A stretch of DNA of 64,000 bases from Acidiferrum sp963764675 (lineage in GTDB: Bacteria > Acidobacteriota > Terriglobia > Acidiferrales > UBA7541): NCBI GenBank assembly GCA_963764675.1, contig CAVXTQ010000007.1:372001-436000 (forward strand), in the 5' to 3' direction. Below the pieces are notes generated by a model. That model was not told the DNA's origin. It saw only the letters and a program-made list of their open reading frames with translations, and made no database searches. The translations under genes and the position numbers were made by a program. Shown piece after piece: positions 42,894-53,587 of the stretch (positions are counted from its first letter, which is position 1; every line of letters begins with the position of its first letter).

Positions 42894-44947
42894 AGACGAA
42901 CCGGCCGGCCTTTCGAATTGGCTGCCTGATACTCGCGGCGGCGGCGCTCAGTGTGAGCCCGTCGATCGCTCAGACGCAGGAGCCCGCCGGCGCGACCGCG
43001 GCGGCGACGGTGATCTCTAGCGTCGCGATCACGCAACTATCCCAGCGCGCCAGTGTGCGCGTCGAAGGGGAAGGGCGTTTGGAAGTCCGCGCGTCACGCA
43101 TGCAGAACCCAGAGCGGCTGGTGCTGGATTTCAGCGGTGCCCGGCTGGCGGTCCAGAAGACGGTCATCCCTGGTGTTTCAGCCCCGGTTCGCGGGGTCCG
43201 TCTGGGGCAGTTCCGGCCTGACGTGGCCCGCATTGTGGTGGATTTGACGGCCGCAGCGCCATATCAGATTTTGCGCGAAGGCCCTGCAGTAGTGGTTTCT
43301 TTCGACGTCCAACCCGAGTCGCCCGTGGATGCACCCGTGGCAACAACGACGGTCGCATCGCAGAATGCGGCAAAGACCCGATCCGCGTTTCATTACGACA
43401 TGGCGGCGCCGCGGTACGTAGCTGCGCGTGCCACTAAGGCTGTTTCGACTTCATCTCCTCGCTTCGCGTTGCCCAGCGAACTGACCCAGCCCTCATTCGT
43501 TTTGGCATCGTTCAGTGGGAAAAAAGATGAACCGACCCGGCCGGCGCAAGAAGCCGCGCAGCAAGCGACGCAGCAGGCAGGTAACGCTGCGGCGACGGTT
43601 GCGGGCGTGCCCCAGGGCACCACGGCAACTCCTGCGCCCAACAAGTACACCGGCGAGCCCATCTCAGTAAATCTCAAGGACGTCGATTTGCGCGACTTCT
43701 TCCGCCTGATTCATGAGATCAGCGGCTTGAACGTCGTTCTCGATCCCGCGGTGAAGGGCACGCTAACCATCGTGCTCGACGAAGTTCCCTGGGATCAGGC
43801 GCTCGACATCGTTTTGCAGAACAACGGCCTCGACAAGCAGTTGCACGGAAACGTGCTGCGCGTCGCCACCCTGGACACCATCAAGAAGGAAGCCGATACC
43901 GCACGAGACGTCAGAAAAGCGGAAAACGACGCCCAAGAGATGATCACCGTGACCCGCGTGCTCAGCTACGCGAAGGCCGATGCGCTGAAAGACACATTTA
44001 AGAAGTTCCTGACCGCGCGTGGCGATATTCTTTCCGACACGCGTTCCAACCAGCTGATCATTCGCGATATTCCGTCGGTGATTCCCGCAATCGACAACCT
44101 GATCCATCAGCTCGATCGCAAGTCGCAGCAGGTGGAGATCGAAGCCCGAGTCGTGGCCGCGACACGTTCTTTCGCGCAAGACATCGGCACGCAACTCGGC
44201 TTCGGTGGCACGGTGGCTGGTGGACGGTCGCTGTTCTCCGGTGCGCCGCAAGTGGGCGTCAGCCAGGGACCTTCGTCGCTGGGAACCAACGGAACCACGA
44301 CCCCCAACGCTCCAATTCTCGCAACACCGGTGCTCACGCCGAACGATAATAGCGCCAGCTCGGGCGGCCTACCGCTCAACATCAACCTCGGCTCGGGTGT
44401 TCCGACCAGCGGCTTTGGCTTCTCGAATCGTTCGTCCAACTTTGCCGTGGACTTCTTCATCACCGCGGCGGAGGCCAAGGGCGTCGGCAAGCTGCTTTCG
44501 AAGCCGCGCATCGTGACGCAGAACAACGAAAAAGCGACCGTGAAGCAGGGCGTCAAGATCCCCATTCAGACGACCATCAACAACACGATTTCGGTGCAGT
44601 ACATTGACGCCGTGCTGAAGCTGGAAGTAACGCCGCAGATCACCTTCGATGGCACCGTGTACATGGACGTGCTCGTCGAGAATACTCAGATCGATCAAGG
44701 TATTCCGCGAATTCAAGGCGTTCCGGCTTTGGATACCCAGTCCGCCGAGAGCAAAGTTACGGTTGCGGACGGCGCGACCATCGTGGTGGGCGGTGTGATC
44801 GTCACATCCACACAGGTCAACATCACCGAGGTACCTATCCTGGGCAGCTTGCCGTTGATCGGCAACCTGTTCAAACGCAACAGCACCAGCGTGAATACTT
44901 CCGAGCTGTTGTTCTTCCTGACGCCTCGGATCGTTCCGGCTGCGTAG
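42890..44947 (+). CDS. pilQ: Type IV pilus secretin PilQ
   Basis: PilQ forms the outer-membrane gated channel for the pilus. The 685 residues have a signal peptide (ending near PSIAQ), one AMIN domain (ERLVLDFSGARLAV, then VRLGQFRPDVARIVVDL), a Pro/Ala linker with Gln/Ala repeats, a short secretin N0 domain (VNLKDVDLRDFFRLIHEISG), N1 (ITVTRVLSYAKADALKDTF), and the secretin core from about residue 400 to the C-terminus. SKPRIVTQNNEKATVKQG and LGSLPLIGNLFKRNSTSVNTSELLFFLTPRIV are the hallmark segments. It is the last pil gene of the operon. Confidence 0.95.
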   Translation: MKTNRPAFRIGCLILAAAALSVSPSIAQTQEPAGATAAATVISSVAITQLSQRASVRVEGEGRLEVRASRMQNPERLVLDFSGARLAVQKTVIPGVSAPVRGVRLGQFRPDVARIVVDLTAAAPYQILREGPAVVVSFDVQPESPVDAPVATTTVASQNAAKTRSAFHYDMAAPRYVAARATKAVSTSSPRFALPSELTQPSFVLASFSGKKDEPTRPAQEAAQQATQQAGNAAATVAGVPQGTTATPAPNKYTGEPISVNLKDVDLRDFFRLIHEISGLNVVLDPAVKGTLTIVLDEVPWDQALDIVLQNNGLDKQLHGNVLRVATLDTIKKEADTARDVRKAENDAQEMITVTRVLSYAKADALKDTFKKFLTARGDILSDTRSNQLIIRDIPSVIPAIDNLIHQLDRKSQQVEIEARVVAATRSFAQDIGTQLGFGGTVAGGRSLFSGAPQVGVSQGPSSLGTNGTTTPNAPILATPVLTPNDNSASSGGLPLNINLGSGVPTSGFGFSNRSSNFAVDFFITAAEAKGVGKLLSKPRIVTQNNEKATVKQGVKIPIQTTINNTISVQYIDAVLKLEVTPQITFDGTVYMDVLVENTQIDQGIPRIQGVPALDTQSAESKVTVADGATIVVGGVIVTSTQVNITEVPILGSLPLIGNLFKRNSTSVNTSELLFFLTPRIVPAA

Positions 44948-44988
44948 CGCCACAACCTTACGGGCACTAGATTCTCAACTGAGGGCCA

Positions 44989-45016
44989 AATCGAGGAGAC
45001 TGCGGTCTCCTCGATT
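44989..45016. terminator. Perfect 12-bp stem-loop ending five bases before the peptidase start
   Basis: AATCGAGGAGAC and GTCTCCTCGATT pair fully around TGCG, followed by CGTTT and then ATG 45022. It lies 42 nt after pilQ and may end pil transcription. Its left arm also holds a Shine-Dalgarno-like GAGGAGA that the stem would mask, so it may act on the downstream gene instead. Confidence 0.6.
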
Positions 45017-45021
45017 CGTTT

Positions 45022-46104
45022 ATGATCACACCCCTTGCCCAGCGCAGACGGGCACTGCAGGCGCTACTCGCCGCCGATCGGATCGGCAGCCTGGTGGTCA
45101 CGCAGCCCGCCAGTTGGTACTACTTGACGGGTTTCACGGGGGACGCTGGGGCGTTGGTGGTTTCGCGCCGGGGGACGGCGCTCATTACGGACGGCCGCTT
45201 TACGGAGCAAGCGCGCACGGAGACCTTCGGCATCCGCATCGTGCAGCAAGCGGGCTCGCTGGCCTCTTCCGTCGGTCAGTTTCTGAAGAGCGGAGGCGCA
45301 GGCAGGGTCGGCTTTGACGCCTCGCAGATTACCGTTGCGCAGCTCCAGGCCCTTCGCAAGGCCGCAGGAGTTCGCGTACGCTGGGTCGCCGCCGTAGGGT
45401 ACGTCGAGCGGCTTCGCGGGCGAAAAGAGGCTCAGGAAATCGCGCAGATGCGAAAGGCAGCCATTCTGGCGGGCCAGGTCCTCCAAGATGCGTTGAAGAT
45501 GCTGAAGCCCGGCGTGCGTGAGCTAGAGGTCGCCGCCGAGATCGAATACCAGATGCGGCAGCGCGGCGCCTCCGGTCCGGCGTTTGAAACCATCGTGGCG
45601 TTCGGCGAGCGATCCGCGTATCCACACGCCCGCCCAACCGCCAAACGACTGAGGAAAAATGAATTGGTCGTCCTGGACCTGGGTGCTATACTCGCGCACT
45701 ATTGCAGCGACATCACGCGCACGGTTGTTGTTGGGCGAGCGCCGGCGCGGATTCGCCGCTGGCACCGGGCGGTGCAGGAAGCACAGTCGGCTGCGATCGG
45801 GGCAGTGCAGGCGGGCGTCGCGTGTGGGGAAGTTGACGCTGCTGCCAGACGCGTGCTGGCCGGCTACCGTTTGGATCGCTACTTCGCGCACAGCACGGGG
45901 CACGGTCTAGGACTGGAAGTGCACGAGGATCCCCGGGTGGCCAAGGGGCAGAAACAGGTCCTGGAATCCGGGAACGTCATCACCATCGAACCAGGCGTTT
46001 ACGTGCCGGGCGTCGGGGGAATTCGCATCGAAGACGACGTTGCCGTGCACGCCAAACGAACCGAAGTACTCACCCGCATTCCGCGGGATCTTATTGAGAT
46101 CTAA
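45022..46104 (+). CDS. Xaa-Pro aminopeptidase, M24 family
   Basis: The 360 residues comprise an N-terminal creatinase-like domain (SWYYLTGFTGDAGALVVS) and a pita-bread M24 catalytic domain. The five metal ligands are all visible: Asp in LDLGAI, Asp in SDITRT, His in HSTGHGLGLEVHE, Glu in TIEPGVYV and Glu in RIEDDVAV. It removes N-terminal residues that precede proline, in the cytosol, using two divalent metals. The gene sits between pilQ and accB, a common acidobacterial order, but without efp between it and accB. ATG 45022 directly follows a stable hairpin and lacks a spaced ribosome site. Confidence 0.92.
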   Translation: MITPLAQRRRALQALLAADRIGSLVVTQPASWYYLTGFTGDAGALVVSRRGTALITDGRFTEQARTETFGIRIVQQAGSLASSVGQFLKSGGAGRVGFDASQITVAQLQALRKAAGVRVRWVAAVGYVERLRGRKEAQEIAQMRKAAILAGQVLQDALKMLKPGVRELEVAAEIEYQMRQRGASGPAFETIVAFGERSAYPHARPTAKRLRKNELVVLDLGAILAHYCSDITRTVVVGRAPARIRRWHRAVQEAQSAAIGAVQAGVACGEVDAAARRVLAGYRLDRYFAHSTGHGLGLEVHEDPRVAKGQKQVLESGNVITIEPGVYVPGVGGIRIEDDVAVHAKRTEVLTRIPRDLIEI

Positions 46105-46111
46105 AACAGGC

Positions 46112-46654
46112 ATGAAACGCAAACAGCCCTCGAAGCCGACTGCAGAATCGACCCTTGCGAGCTCAGAAATCCAGCACATCGAGCAATTGCTGCGTTTCAT
46201 GAGCGAGCACAACCTCGAGGAATTTGAGTACTCGAACGGCGATCTGCGGATTCGGCTGAAGAAGCCGTCCGCGGGCGCGGTATATAGCAATGCCAGGCCC
46301 CTGACGCCGCCGGAGATCATCATCGCGGGTGGCGTGGCGCCGCAAGCTGCGCCGGCTGCTGCGGCAACTCCCTCGGCGGCGCCTGAGGGCCGTTCGGCGG
46401 AAGATCTGCACTTGGTCAAATCGCCGATCGTGGGCACGTATTACGGCTCGCCCAGCCCGGGAGCGGAACCCTTCGTGAAGATCGGCGGATACATCGAGAC
46501 CGGACAGACGCTGTGCATCGTGGAAGCCATGAAGCTGATGAACGAAATCGAATCCGATATCAGCGGCGAAGTGCTGCGCATCTTCGTTGAGAACGGGCAG
46601 CCGGTCGAGTACGGGCAGCCGCTGTTCGGCATCCGGCCGAGCCGGAAGAAGTAG
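46112..46654 (+). CDS. accB: Biotin carboxyl carrier protein of acetyl-CoA carboxylase
   Basis: AccB carries biotin that shuttles carboxyl groups from AccC to the carboxyltransferase, the first step of fatty acid synthesis. I start at ATG 46112 (MKRKQPSKP), giving 180 residues; the frame upstream overlaps the peptidase gene. The N-terminal helix region IEQLLRFMSEHNLEEFEYS and an Ala/Pro linker precede the biotinyl domain, with Lys141 in the VEAMKLMNEIE motif as the biotinylated residue. It is 8 nt after the aminopeptidase gene and 18 nt before accC. Confidence 0.94.
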   Translation: MKRKQPSKPTAESTLASSEIQHIEQLLRFMSEHNLEEFEYSNGDLRIRLKKPSAGAVYSNARPLTPPEIIIAGGVAPQAAPAAAATPSAAPEGRSAEDLHLVKSPIVGTYYGSPSPGAEPFVKIGGYIETGQTLCIVEAMKLMNEIESDISGEVLRIFVENGQPVEYGQPLFGIRPSRKK

Positions 46655-46672
46655 CCGGCCGCCCCCACCGCT

Positions 46673-48028
<1,356 letters not shown>

Positions 48029-48035
48029 AGTGTCT

Positions 48036-48680
48036 ATGCGGCTTGTCCTCTCAAGGCTGTATGTGATACTAGACTCGGCATTGCTTACTGTCCCCGTGCA
48101 GGATTGCGCGCAAGAGTTCGCTGGCGCCGGAGTGCGGCTGCTGCAGTACCGAAACAAGACGGCTTCCGCGCGCGAATTGCTGAACACTTCCCGAACTCTC
48201 GCCTCTGCCCTGATTCCCCGTGGAGTCTCCTTTTTCGTGAATGATCGCCCCGACGTCGCCGTGCTCTCCGGTGCCAGCGGCGTCCACGTAGGGCAAGACG
48301 ACTTAGAAGTCGAGCAGGCGCGCGGGTTGGTGGGACAAGAAAAGTGGGTCGGCGTTTCCACGCACAAACTCGAGCAATTTCAGAAGGCCGCCGCAACCTC
48401 GGCCGACTACATCGCCGTGGGACCCGTGTTTGCCACCTCGTCCAAAGCAAATCCCGATCCAGTGATCGGCACGGAGTTCATTCGCCGCGTAAGACCGCTC
48501 ACGGACAAGCCGATCGTCGCGATTGGCGGCATCAAGCTGGAAAACGCCGCCTCCGTTGTCGAAGCTGGTGCGGATTGCGTGGCGGTGATCAGCGACATTC
48601 TCGTGGCCCGCGATCGCGGCCAGCGTGTGCGACAGTACTTCGAGTTATTGGGCGCTGCGAACCACGCCGCTGCCGTCTGA
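48036..48680 (+). CDS. thiE: Thiamine phosphate synthase
   Basis: ThiE joins hydroxymethylpyrimidine diphosphate and thiazole phosphate to give thiamine phosphate. The 214 residues form a TIM barrel: LLQYRNKTASARELL for pyrophosphate binding, FFVNDRPDVAVLSGASGVHVGQDD, VGVSTHKLEQ, YIAVGPVFATSSKANPD and PIVAIGGIKLENAASVVEAG. I start at ATG 48036, eight bases after accC; GTG 48030 is an alternative. No TPP riboswitch is visible, in keeping with transcription from the upstream acc genes. Other thiamine genes are not present. Confidence 0.92.
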   Translation: MRLVLSRLYVILDSALLTVPVQDCAQEFAGAGVRLLQYRNKTASARELLNTSRTLASALIPRGVSFFVNDRPDVAVLSGASGVHVGQDDLEVEQARGLVGQEKWVGVSTHKLEQFQKAAATSADYIAVGPVFATSSKANPDPVIGTEFIRRVRPLTDKPIVAIGGIKLENAASVVEAGADCVAVISDILVARDRGQRVRQYFELLGAANHAAAV

Positions 48681-48692
48681 GGATACTGGCGC

Positions 48693-50228
48693 ATGGCAGA
48701 CACCACACAACCCGTTCCCACCGCAGGCTGCAGCCACGAACAAGGATTCGTCCGCGCCATCGGTTTGTTCGACGGCACCATGATCGTCGTAGGCTCGATG
48801 ATCGGCTCGGGCATCTTCATCGTGGCGGCGGAAATTGGGCGGCAAACCGGCTCGCCGGGCGGATTGCTGCTCACCTGGATCATCACCGGTCTGCTCACGA
48901 TTTCCGCGGCGCTCTCCTACGGGGAATTGGCGGCGCTTTTCCCACACGCCGGCGGGCAATACGTCTATCTGCGTGAAGCTTATTCGCCGCTCTGGGGCTT
49001 CCTATACGGCTGGACGCTGTTCCTCGTGATTCAGACCGGCACGATTGCGGCGGTTGCCGTGGGCTTCGCGCGATACCTTGGCGTTCTTTTTCCGTCCATT
49101 TCTCGCAGTACATGGATCGTCCACCCGATCGACCTCGGCTCGAAGTACGCGATCAGCCTCTCCGTGCAGCAACTCGTCGGCGTCCTGATGATCGTGTTGC
49201 TCACCTTCTTGAACACTCTGGGCGTCCGCCTAGGCAAGATCATCCAAAACATTTTCACCAGCGCCAAAACCCTGTCGCTGGTGGGACTAATCCTAGTCTG
49301 CGTGTTCATCGGCCGCAATTCCGCCGCCATCTCCGATGATTTCAGCCATTTGTGGGCCATCCGCGACGCCCAGCCGATCGAGCCGGGAGCAAATTTCCTG
49401 CGCGGCTGGCTTCCGACGGTAACCGCAGCCTCTGGATTCTTCGGCTTGTTCGTAGCCTTCGGCGTGGCGCAGGTCGGTTCGCTGTTTTCCGCCGACGCCT
49501 GGAACAACATCGGGTTTACGGCGGCGGAAGTGAAAAATCCCAAGCGCGATGTGGCCGTATCGATGGCCTTGGGCACGCTGATCGTCATCACGCTGTATTG
49601 TCTGGCGAACGTGGCGTATCTGTGCGCGCTGCCGTTTGCGCAAATCCAGAACGCCCCGGACGGCCGCGTCGCGACGGCCGCGCTCAATGCCGCGCTGGGC
49701 CCGGTGGGCGCCGCGATCATGGCCGTGGCGATCGTCATTTCCACGTTTGGGTGCAACAACGGCTTGATTCTGGCGGGCTCGCGCGTGGTCTATGCGATGG
49801 CCCATGACCGGCTGTTCTTCCAAGCCACCGGCAAGCTGAATCGCAGGGGCGTCCCCGGAACGGCGCTGGCGCTGCAGGGCGTTTGGATCAGCGTGCTGAT
49901 CCTGTTGCGCACGCGCCGGCCCGACGGCACCTACGGCAATCTCTATAACGATCTGCTGAACTACGTGGTCTTCGCGGTCTTGCTTTTCTATGTGTTGACG
50001 ATCATCGGCATCTTTCTGCTGCGCCGGAAGCGCCCCGAGATCGAGCGGCCCTATCGCGCGTTTGGCTATCCTTTCGTGCCGCTGCTGTATATAGTGGCGG
50101 CGGTCGCGATCATGGTGGTGCTGCTGCTGTACCAGACGCAGACCACGTGGCCGGGACTTGTGATCGTGCTGTTGGGCGTGCCGGTGTACTTGCTCTGGTC
50201 GCGTGGGGTGAAAAGCGCAAGGGTTTAG
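48693..50228 (+). CDS. APC-superfamily amino acid permease, second copy
   Basis: The 511-residue protein has about twelve membrane segments. The first helix holds GSMIGSGIFIVAAEIG, and LFPHAGGQYVYLREAYSPLWGFL follows, both close to the permease at 16620, so the two are paralogs. A longer loop near residue 140 and an extra segment near 225 explain its larger size. The substrate is unknown. It starts 12 nt after thiE, so read-through from the acc-thiE transcript is possible. A second, more distant APC permease follows. Confidence 0.88.
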   Translation: MADTTQPVPTAGCSHEQGFVRAIGLFDGTMIVVGSMIGSGIFIVAAEIGRQTGSPGGLLLTWIITGLLTISAALSYGELAALFPHAGGQYVYLREAYSPLWGFLYGWTLFLVIQTGTIAAVAVGFARYLGVLFPSISRSTWIVHPIDLGSKYAISLSVQQLVGVLMIVLLTFLNTLGVRLGKIIQNIFTSAKTLSLVGLILVCVFIGRNSAAISDDFSHLWAIRDAQPIEPGANFLRGWLPTVTAASGFFGLFVAFGVAQVGSLFSADAWNNIGFTAAEVKNPKRDVAVSMALGTLIVITLYCLANVAYLCALPFAQIQNAPDGRVATAALNAALGPVGAAIMAVAIVISTFGCNNGLILAGSRVVYAMAHDRLFFQATGKLNRRGVPGTALALQGVWISVLILLRTRRPDGTYGNLYNDLLNYVVFAVLLFYVLTIIGIFLLRRKRPEIERPYRAFGYPFVPLLYIVAAVAIMVVLLLYQTQTTWPGLVIVLLGVPVYLLWSRGVKSARV

Positions 50229-50278
50229 ATATTTCACCTTACGGCAAGCGGTAGACATCTCTTCAAAGGAGGAGTTGC

Positions 50279-51871
50279 ATGGGCAACCCCTTGTTTGCAA
50301 AAAAGCCGATGGCCGCGTTGCTGGCGGAGTCCAAGGAAGCCGGCGAACACAGCCTGAAGCGCACGCTGGGTCCGTTCCAGTTGACGGCGCTGGGCGTCGG
50401 CGCAGTAATCGGCGCGGGCATTTTCGTGCTGTCTGGGTTGGGAGCGCACTACGCGGGACCCGGCCTGATGCTTTCGTTCGTGCTTTCGGGCCTAGGCTGC
50501 GCGTTTGCTGCCCTTTGCTATGCGGAGTTCGCCGCCATGATTCCCTTGGCGGGAAGCGCGTACACCTACGCCTACGCCACGCTCGGCGAAATCTTCGCCT
50601 GGATCATCGGGTGGGACTTGACGCTCGAGTATGCGATGGGTGCCAGCACGGTTTCCTCCGGCTGGTCGAACCACTTCATCGAGTTGCTGAATATATTCCA
50701 TATCAAGATGCCCCTTTGGCTGGCTTACGACCATTGGACGGGACTTAACACCGCGTCGAAGATCGTGGCGCGGCAAATGGCGCAAGCTTCGGACGCCACG
50801 TTGCAGCCGGGCACCCAGGCGTTTCTCGACAAAGTCGATGCCATCCTGCACGCGCAGTCCGCGGATTTGCTGCAGCAAGCCCACGCGCTGCTCAACGCGC
50901 CCACGATTTTTGGCGTAGAAATCGGCTTCAACCTTCCCGCATTTGTTATCGCGCTGGTCATCACGGCGATCCTGGTTATCGGGATCAAAGAGAGCGCGCG
51001 ATTCAACGCGACTATCGTGACCATCAAGGTGGCCGTCGTCCTGTTCGTCATCGGCCTGGGCATCCACTACGTGAATTTCGCCAATTGGGGCCACGACTGG
51101 TCCACATTCGCGCCCATGGGCTTTTCCGGGATCGGTGCCGGGGCGGCCTATATCTTTTTCGCTTATATTGGCTTCGATGCCGTCTCGACCACCGCGCAAG
51201 AAGCCAAGAATCCTCAGCGGGATCTACCGATCGGCATCATCGTTTCGCTGCTGATTTGCACATTGCTGTACATCCTCGTTGCTGGCGTGCTCACCGGAAT
51301 GGTTCGTTGGCAAGACGTGAACATCGAGGCGCCCATCGCCGAGGCCTTCTTGGACCGCGGCCTAACTTTGGCCTCTCATGTCATCACTCTAGGCGCGCTG
51401 GCGGGACTAACCAGCGTGATGTTGGTGATGCTGCTCGGGCAAACGCGCGTACTGTATTCGATGGCCAACGATGGTCTCCTGCCAAAGAAGTTTTTCGCCG
51501 CTATCCACCCCAAGTTCCGCACACCCTACAAGAACACCGTGCTGGTGGGTTTCCTCGCCGCCATCGTGGGCAGCATCACGCCGATCGACGACATCGGAAA
51601 GATGGTGAATATCGGCACGCTGCTGGCCTTCGTGATTGTGTGTATCGCGGTGATGGTGTTGCGTCGCACCAACCCCGGCCAGTCGCGGCCGTTCCGTACG
51701 CCGTGGGTGCCGGTCGTGCCGGTCCTGGGCATACTGTTTAACGGCTACATGATGTACAAGCTCGGCTGGCTCAATTGGGCCCGCCTGATCGTTTGGCTGA
51801 TCATCGGCTTGGTCATCTACTTCACGTACAGCAAGCACCACAGCCGCGTGCGCAACGCTTCGGCGAAATAG
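50279..51871 (+). CDS. APC permease of the cationic amino acid transporter type
   Basis: The 530-residue protein starts after the strong ribosome site AAAGGAGGAG. The cytosolic N-terminus LKRTLGPFQLTALGVGAVIGAGIFVLSG and YAEFAAMIPLAGSAYTYAY are typical of the CAT/YfnA branch, as is FFAYIGFDAVSTTAQEAKNPQRDLP. About twelve helices are seen, with a long extramembrane loop between about residues 145 and 215 that is rich in Ala, Gln and Asp. It probably imports amino acids by proton symport. It converges on the cytochrome gene. Confidence 0.88.
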   Translation: MGNPLFAKKPMAALLAESKEAGEHSLKRTLGPFQLTALGVGAVIGAGIFVLSGLGAHYAGPGLMLSFVLSGLGCAFAALCYAEFAAMIPLAGSAYTYAYATLGEIFAWIIGWDLTLEYAMGASTVSSGWSNHFIELLNIFHIKMPLWLAYDHWTGLNTASKIVARQMAQASDATLQPGTQAFLDKVDAILHAQSADLLQQAHALLNAPTIFGVEIGFNLPAFVIALVITAILVIGIKESARFNATIVTIKVAVVLFVIGLGIHYVNFANWGHDWSTFAPMGFSGIGAGAAYIFFAYIGFDAVSTTAQEAKNPQRDLPIGIIVSLLICTLLYILVAGVLTGMVRWQDVNIEAPIAEAFLDRGLTLASHVITLGALAGLTSVMLVMLLGQTRVLYSMANDGLLPKKFFAAIHPKFRTPYKNTVLVGFLAAIVGSITPIDDIGKMVNIGTLLAFVIVCIAVMVLRRTNPGQSRPFRTPWVPVVPVLGILFNGYMMYKLGWLNWARLIVWLIIGLVIYFTYSKHHSRVRNASAK

Positions 51872-51919
51872 GGAGCGAGCGGAACGCTACGCGAAGCTGT
51901 ACCAGGGTTCTCGGGAAGC

Positions 51920-53464
51920 TCAGAGAGTTTTCAGGAAAGCGATAAGAGCCTTGCGATCTTCCGGGGATAGTTCCAGCCCGAAAGGATGTCCCTTCACAGC
52001 ATAGGTCTTCAGACTGTACGGTTTGAATCCGGTAGGCACGTAGTCCTCTCGCACCCGGCGCGGATCAAGCCAGTCCTCCAGCGTGGCGCACCAGCCGCTA
52101 TGCCCAAACATGCTGCGATACCACACACCCCGCAAAGAAGGGACCTTGTAGTAGCCGGTCCCACGCCTGGTCTTTAGAGCGAGATTAGATTCGGTGCCAA
52201 CCGAGAGAGGCAGAATGTCGTACTTCGTCTCGGCATCCGCAGGTGGCGTGAAGCCTGTGGCGATTGTCAGCTTGTTGCTCGTGTACAACGGCGGCGTGTG
52301 GCACATGATGCAGTTTTCACTCTTGAAGACCTTCTGCCCGCGTTCGGCGAGTGCATCAAACTTGTTGGGATTCGGCGGGGGCTTCAGTGAGTAGACATAG
52401 AGCGCCAAAGCGTAGAGCTGCTCGTCGCTGTAACGGTCGCGGTCGAGATTCTCAATCTTCGGCAACTCCTTGAAGTCGCCGAAATCGACCGGAACGAAGC
52501 CACCGAAGCTAGCAAGATCATCTCCACCCTGATTGAGCGCCGCATAACGCATTAAATCCACAATCGAGTGCTGCTGCTGAAGACCCGTACGATCCAAATA
52601 TTTGCGATCCTTCACCCCGATCAAATCCGGCACTTGCGCGGGAGCGAAAGGGCTCGTTCGATGGCGTGCAACCACTCCCGGCGGAATTGTGCGGTGAACT
52701 TCGGCGATCTGTTCCAGCGGCATCCGGTCTGTCGAAGGAAGAGGATCAGACGTAATCCACGGCGTCGCGTATAGGCTTCGTTCGAGCAGCGGTGCCACTT
52801 TCGCCCCGGAGCGGAGATAGTCGAACGCAAAATAACGATCGAAGGGAAAATTGCCCTGAGCTCCCTTCAATACCGTTCCATCGGGCATAACGCGCGTGTG
52901 GCACATGCCGCACGCCAGGACTCCAATCTCGACCTCTCCCTTTTTCTTCACCACATACCGGAAGGACGGCAACGTGCCGTCTTGCGCGACCGGTGTCCCA
53001 GTCATCTCCAGAAACTTCGGCTCCCGGACGTACAGATCGGTTGGTTTCGAGCTTCCGATGCCCCCATCGCCGAGCGGCTCGTCAAAGACCACTTCGCCCG
53101 CCTTGATCCAGTCGGCGTCTGTTTCGAGCGGCGGCGCATGACCTTTGTCGTCCCAATAGATAACCGGATCCTTCTGCTTAAGCGATTCCAGGTAGCCGGC
53201 CGGTTCGCGGCCTGCCGCATAAACCGGATAGCTCTTGTAGATGGGCCGGACCGGTACTCGATAGTAGTAGTCGGCCGAGACCTGCTTGGGCGAGCCTACG
53301 GGATTGGCCAGGGGAATTTCGAGGGCAGCAAGCTCTTGATCGTCCCAGGTCTTAGGGATCGTAGGTCTAGAGGAGCGCAGCGTCGTTGACTGGCCATGCT
53401 CGACTCGGGCCCAGATCTGCGTTAGGAGGAATGCAAGAACAAGGAGATAGCCGACTCGTTTCAA
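51920..53464 (-). CDS. Exported diheme cytochrome c-like protein
   Basis: The 514-residue protein starts at TTG 53464 after AGAGGT and has a signal peptide (MKRVGYLLVLAFLLTQIWA). Two c-type heme sites are visible: CGMCH near residue 186 and CIMCH near 384, each followed by likely Met or His ligand regions. The C-terminal half (SDEQLYALALYVYSLKPPP, then LSPEDRKALIAFLKTL) is like cytochrome c peroxidase/MauG-type or thiosulfate-oxidising diheme proteins, but the specific family is not clear. It should act in the periplasm in electron transfer. A flavin oxidase gene lies upstream on the same strand with a 123-nt gap. Confidence 0.8.
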   Translation of the reverse strand: MKRVGYLLVLAFLLTQIWARVEHGQSTTLRSSRPTIPKTWDDQELAALEIPLANPVGSPKQVSADYYYRVPVRPIYKSYPVYAAGREPAGYLESLKQKDPVIYWDDKGHAPPLETDADWIKAGEVVFDEPLGDGGIGSSKPTDLYVREPKFLEMTGTPVAQDGTLPSFRYVVKKKGEVEIGVLACGMCHTRVMPDGTVLKGAQGNFPFDRYFAFDYLRSGAKVAPLLERSLYATPWITSDPLPSTDRMPLEQIAEVHRTIPPGVVARHRTSPFAPAQVPDLIGVKDRKYLDRTGLQQQHSIVDLMRYAALNQGGDDLASFGGFVPVDFGDFKELPKIENLDRDRYSDEQLYALALYVYSLKPPPNPNKFDALAERGQKVFKSENCIMCHTPPLYTSNKLTIATGFTPPADAETKYDILPLSVGTESNLALKTRRGTGYYKVPSLRGVWYRSMFGHSGWCATLEDWLDPRRVREDYVPTGFKPYSLKTYAVKGHPFGLELSPEDRKALIAFLKTL

Positions 53465-53587
53465 CAGAAACCTCTAACGGTGTCGATGGGAAACCGACCG
53501 CCAAGCGAAGCAGAGCGGCCTTGGCGGGTCAATCTAGTCCTAGCCGGTTGTTATGTCGAGGAAAAAGAATCAGGCACGGGAGTTCCC

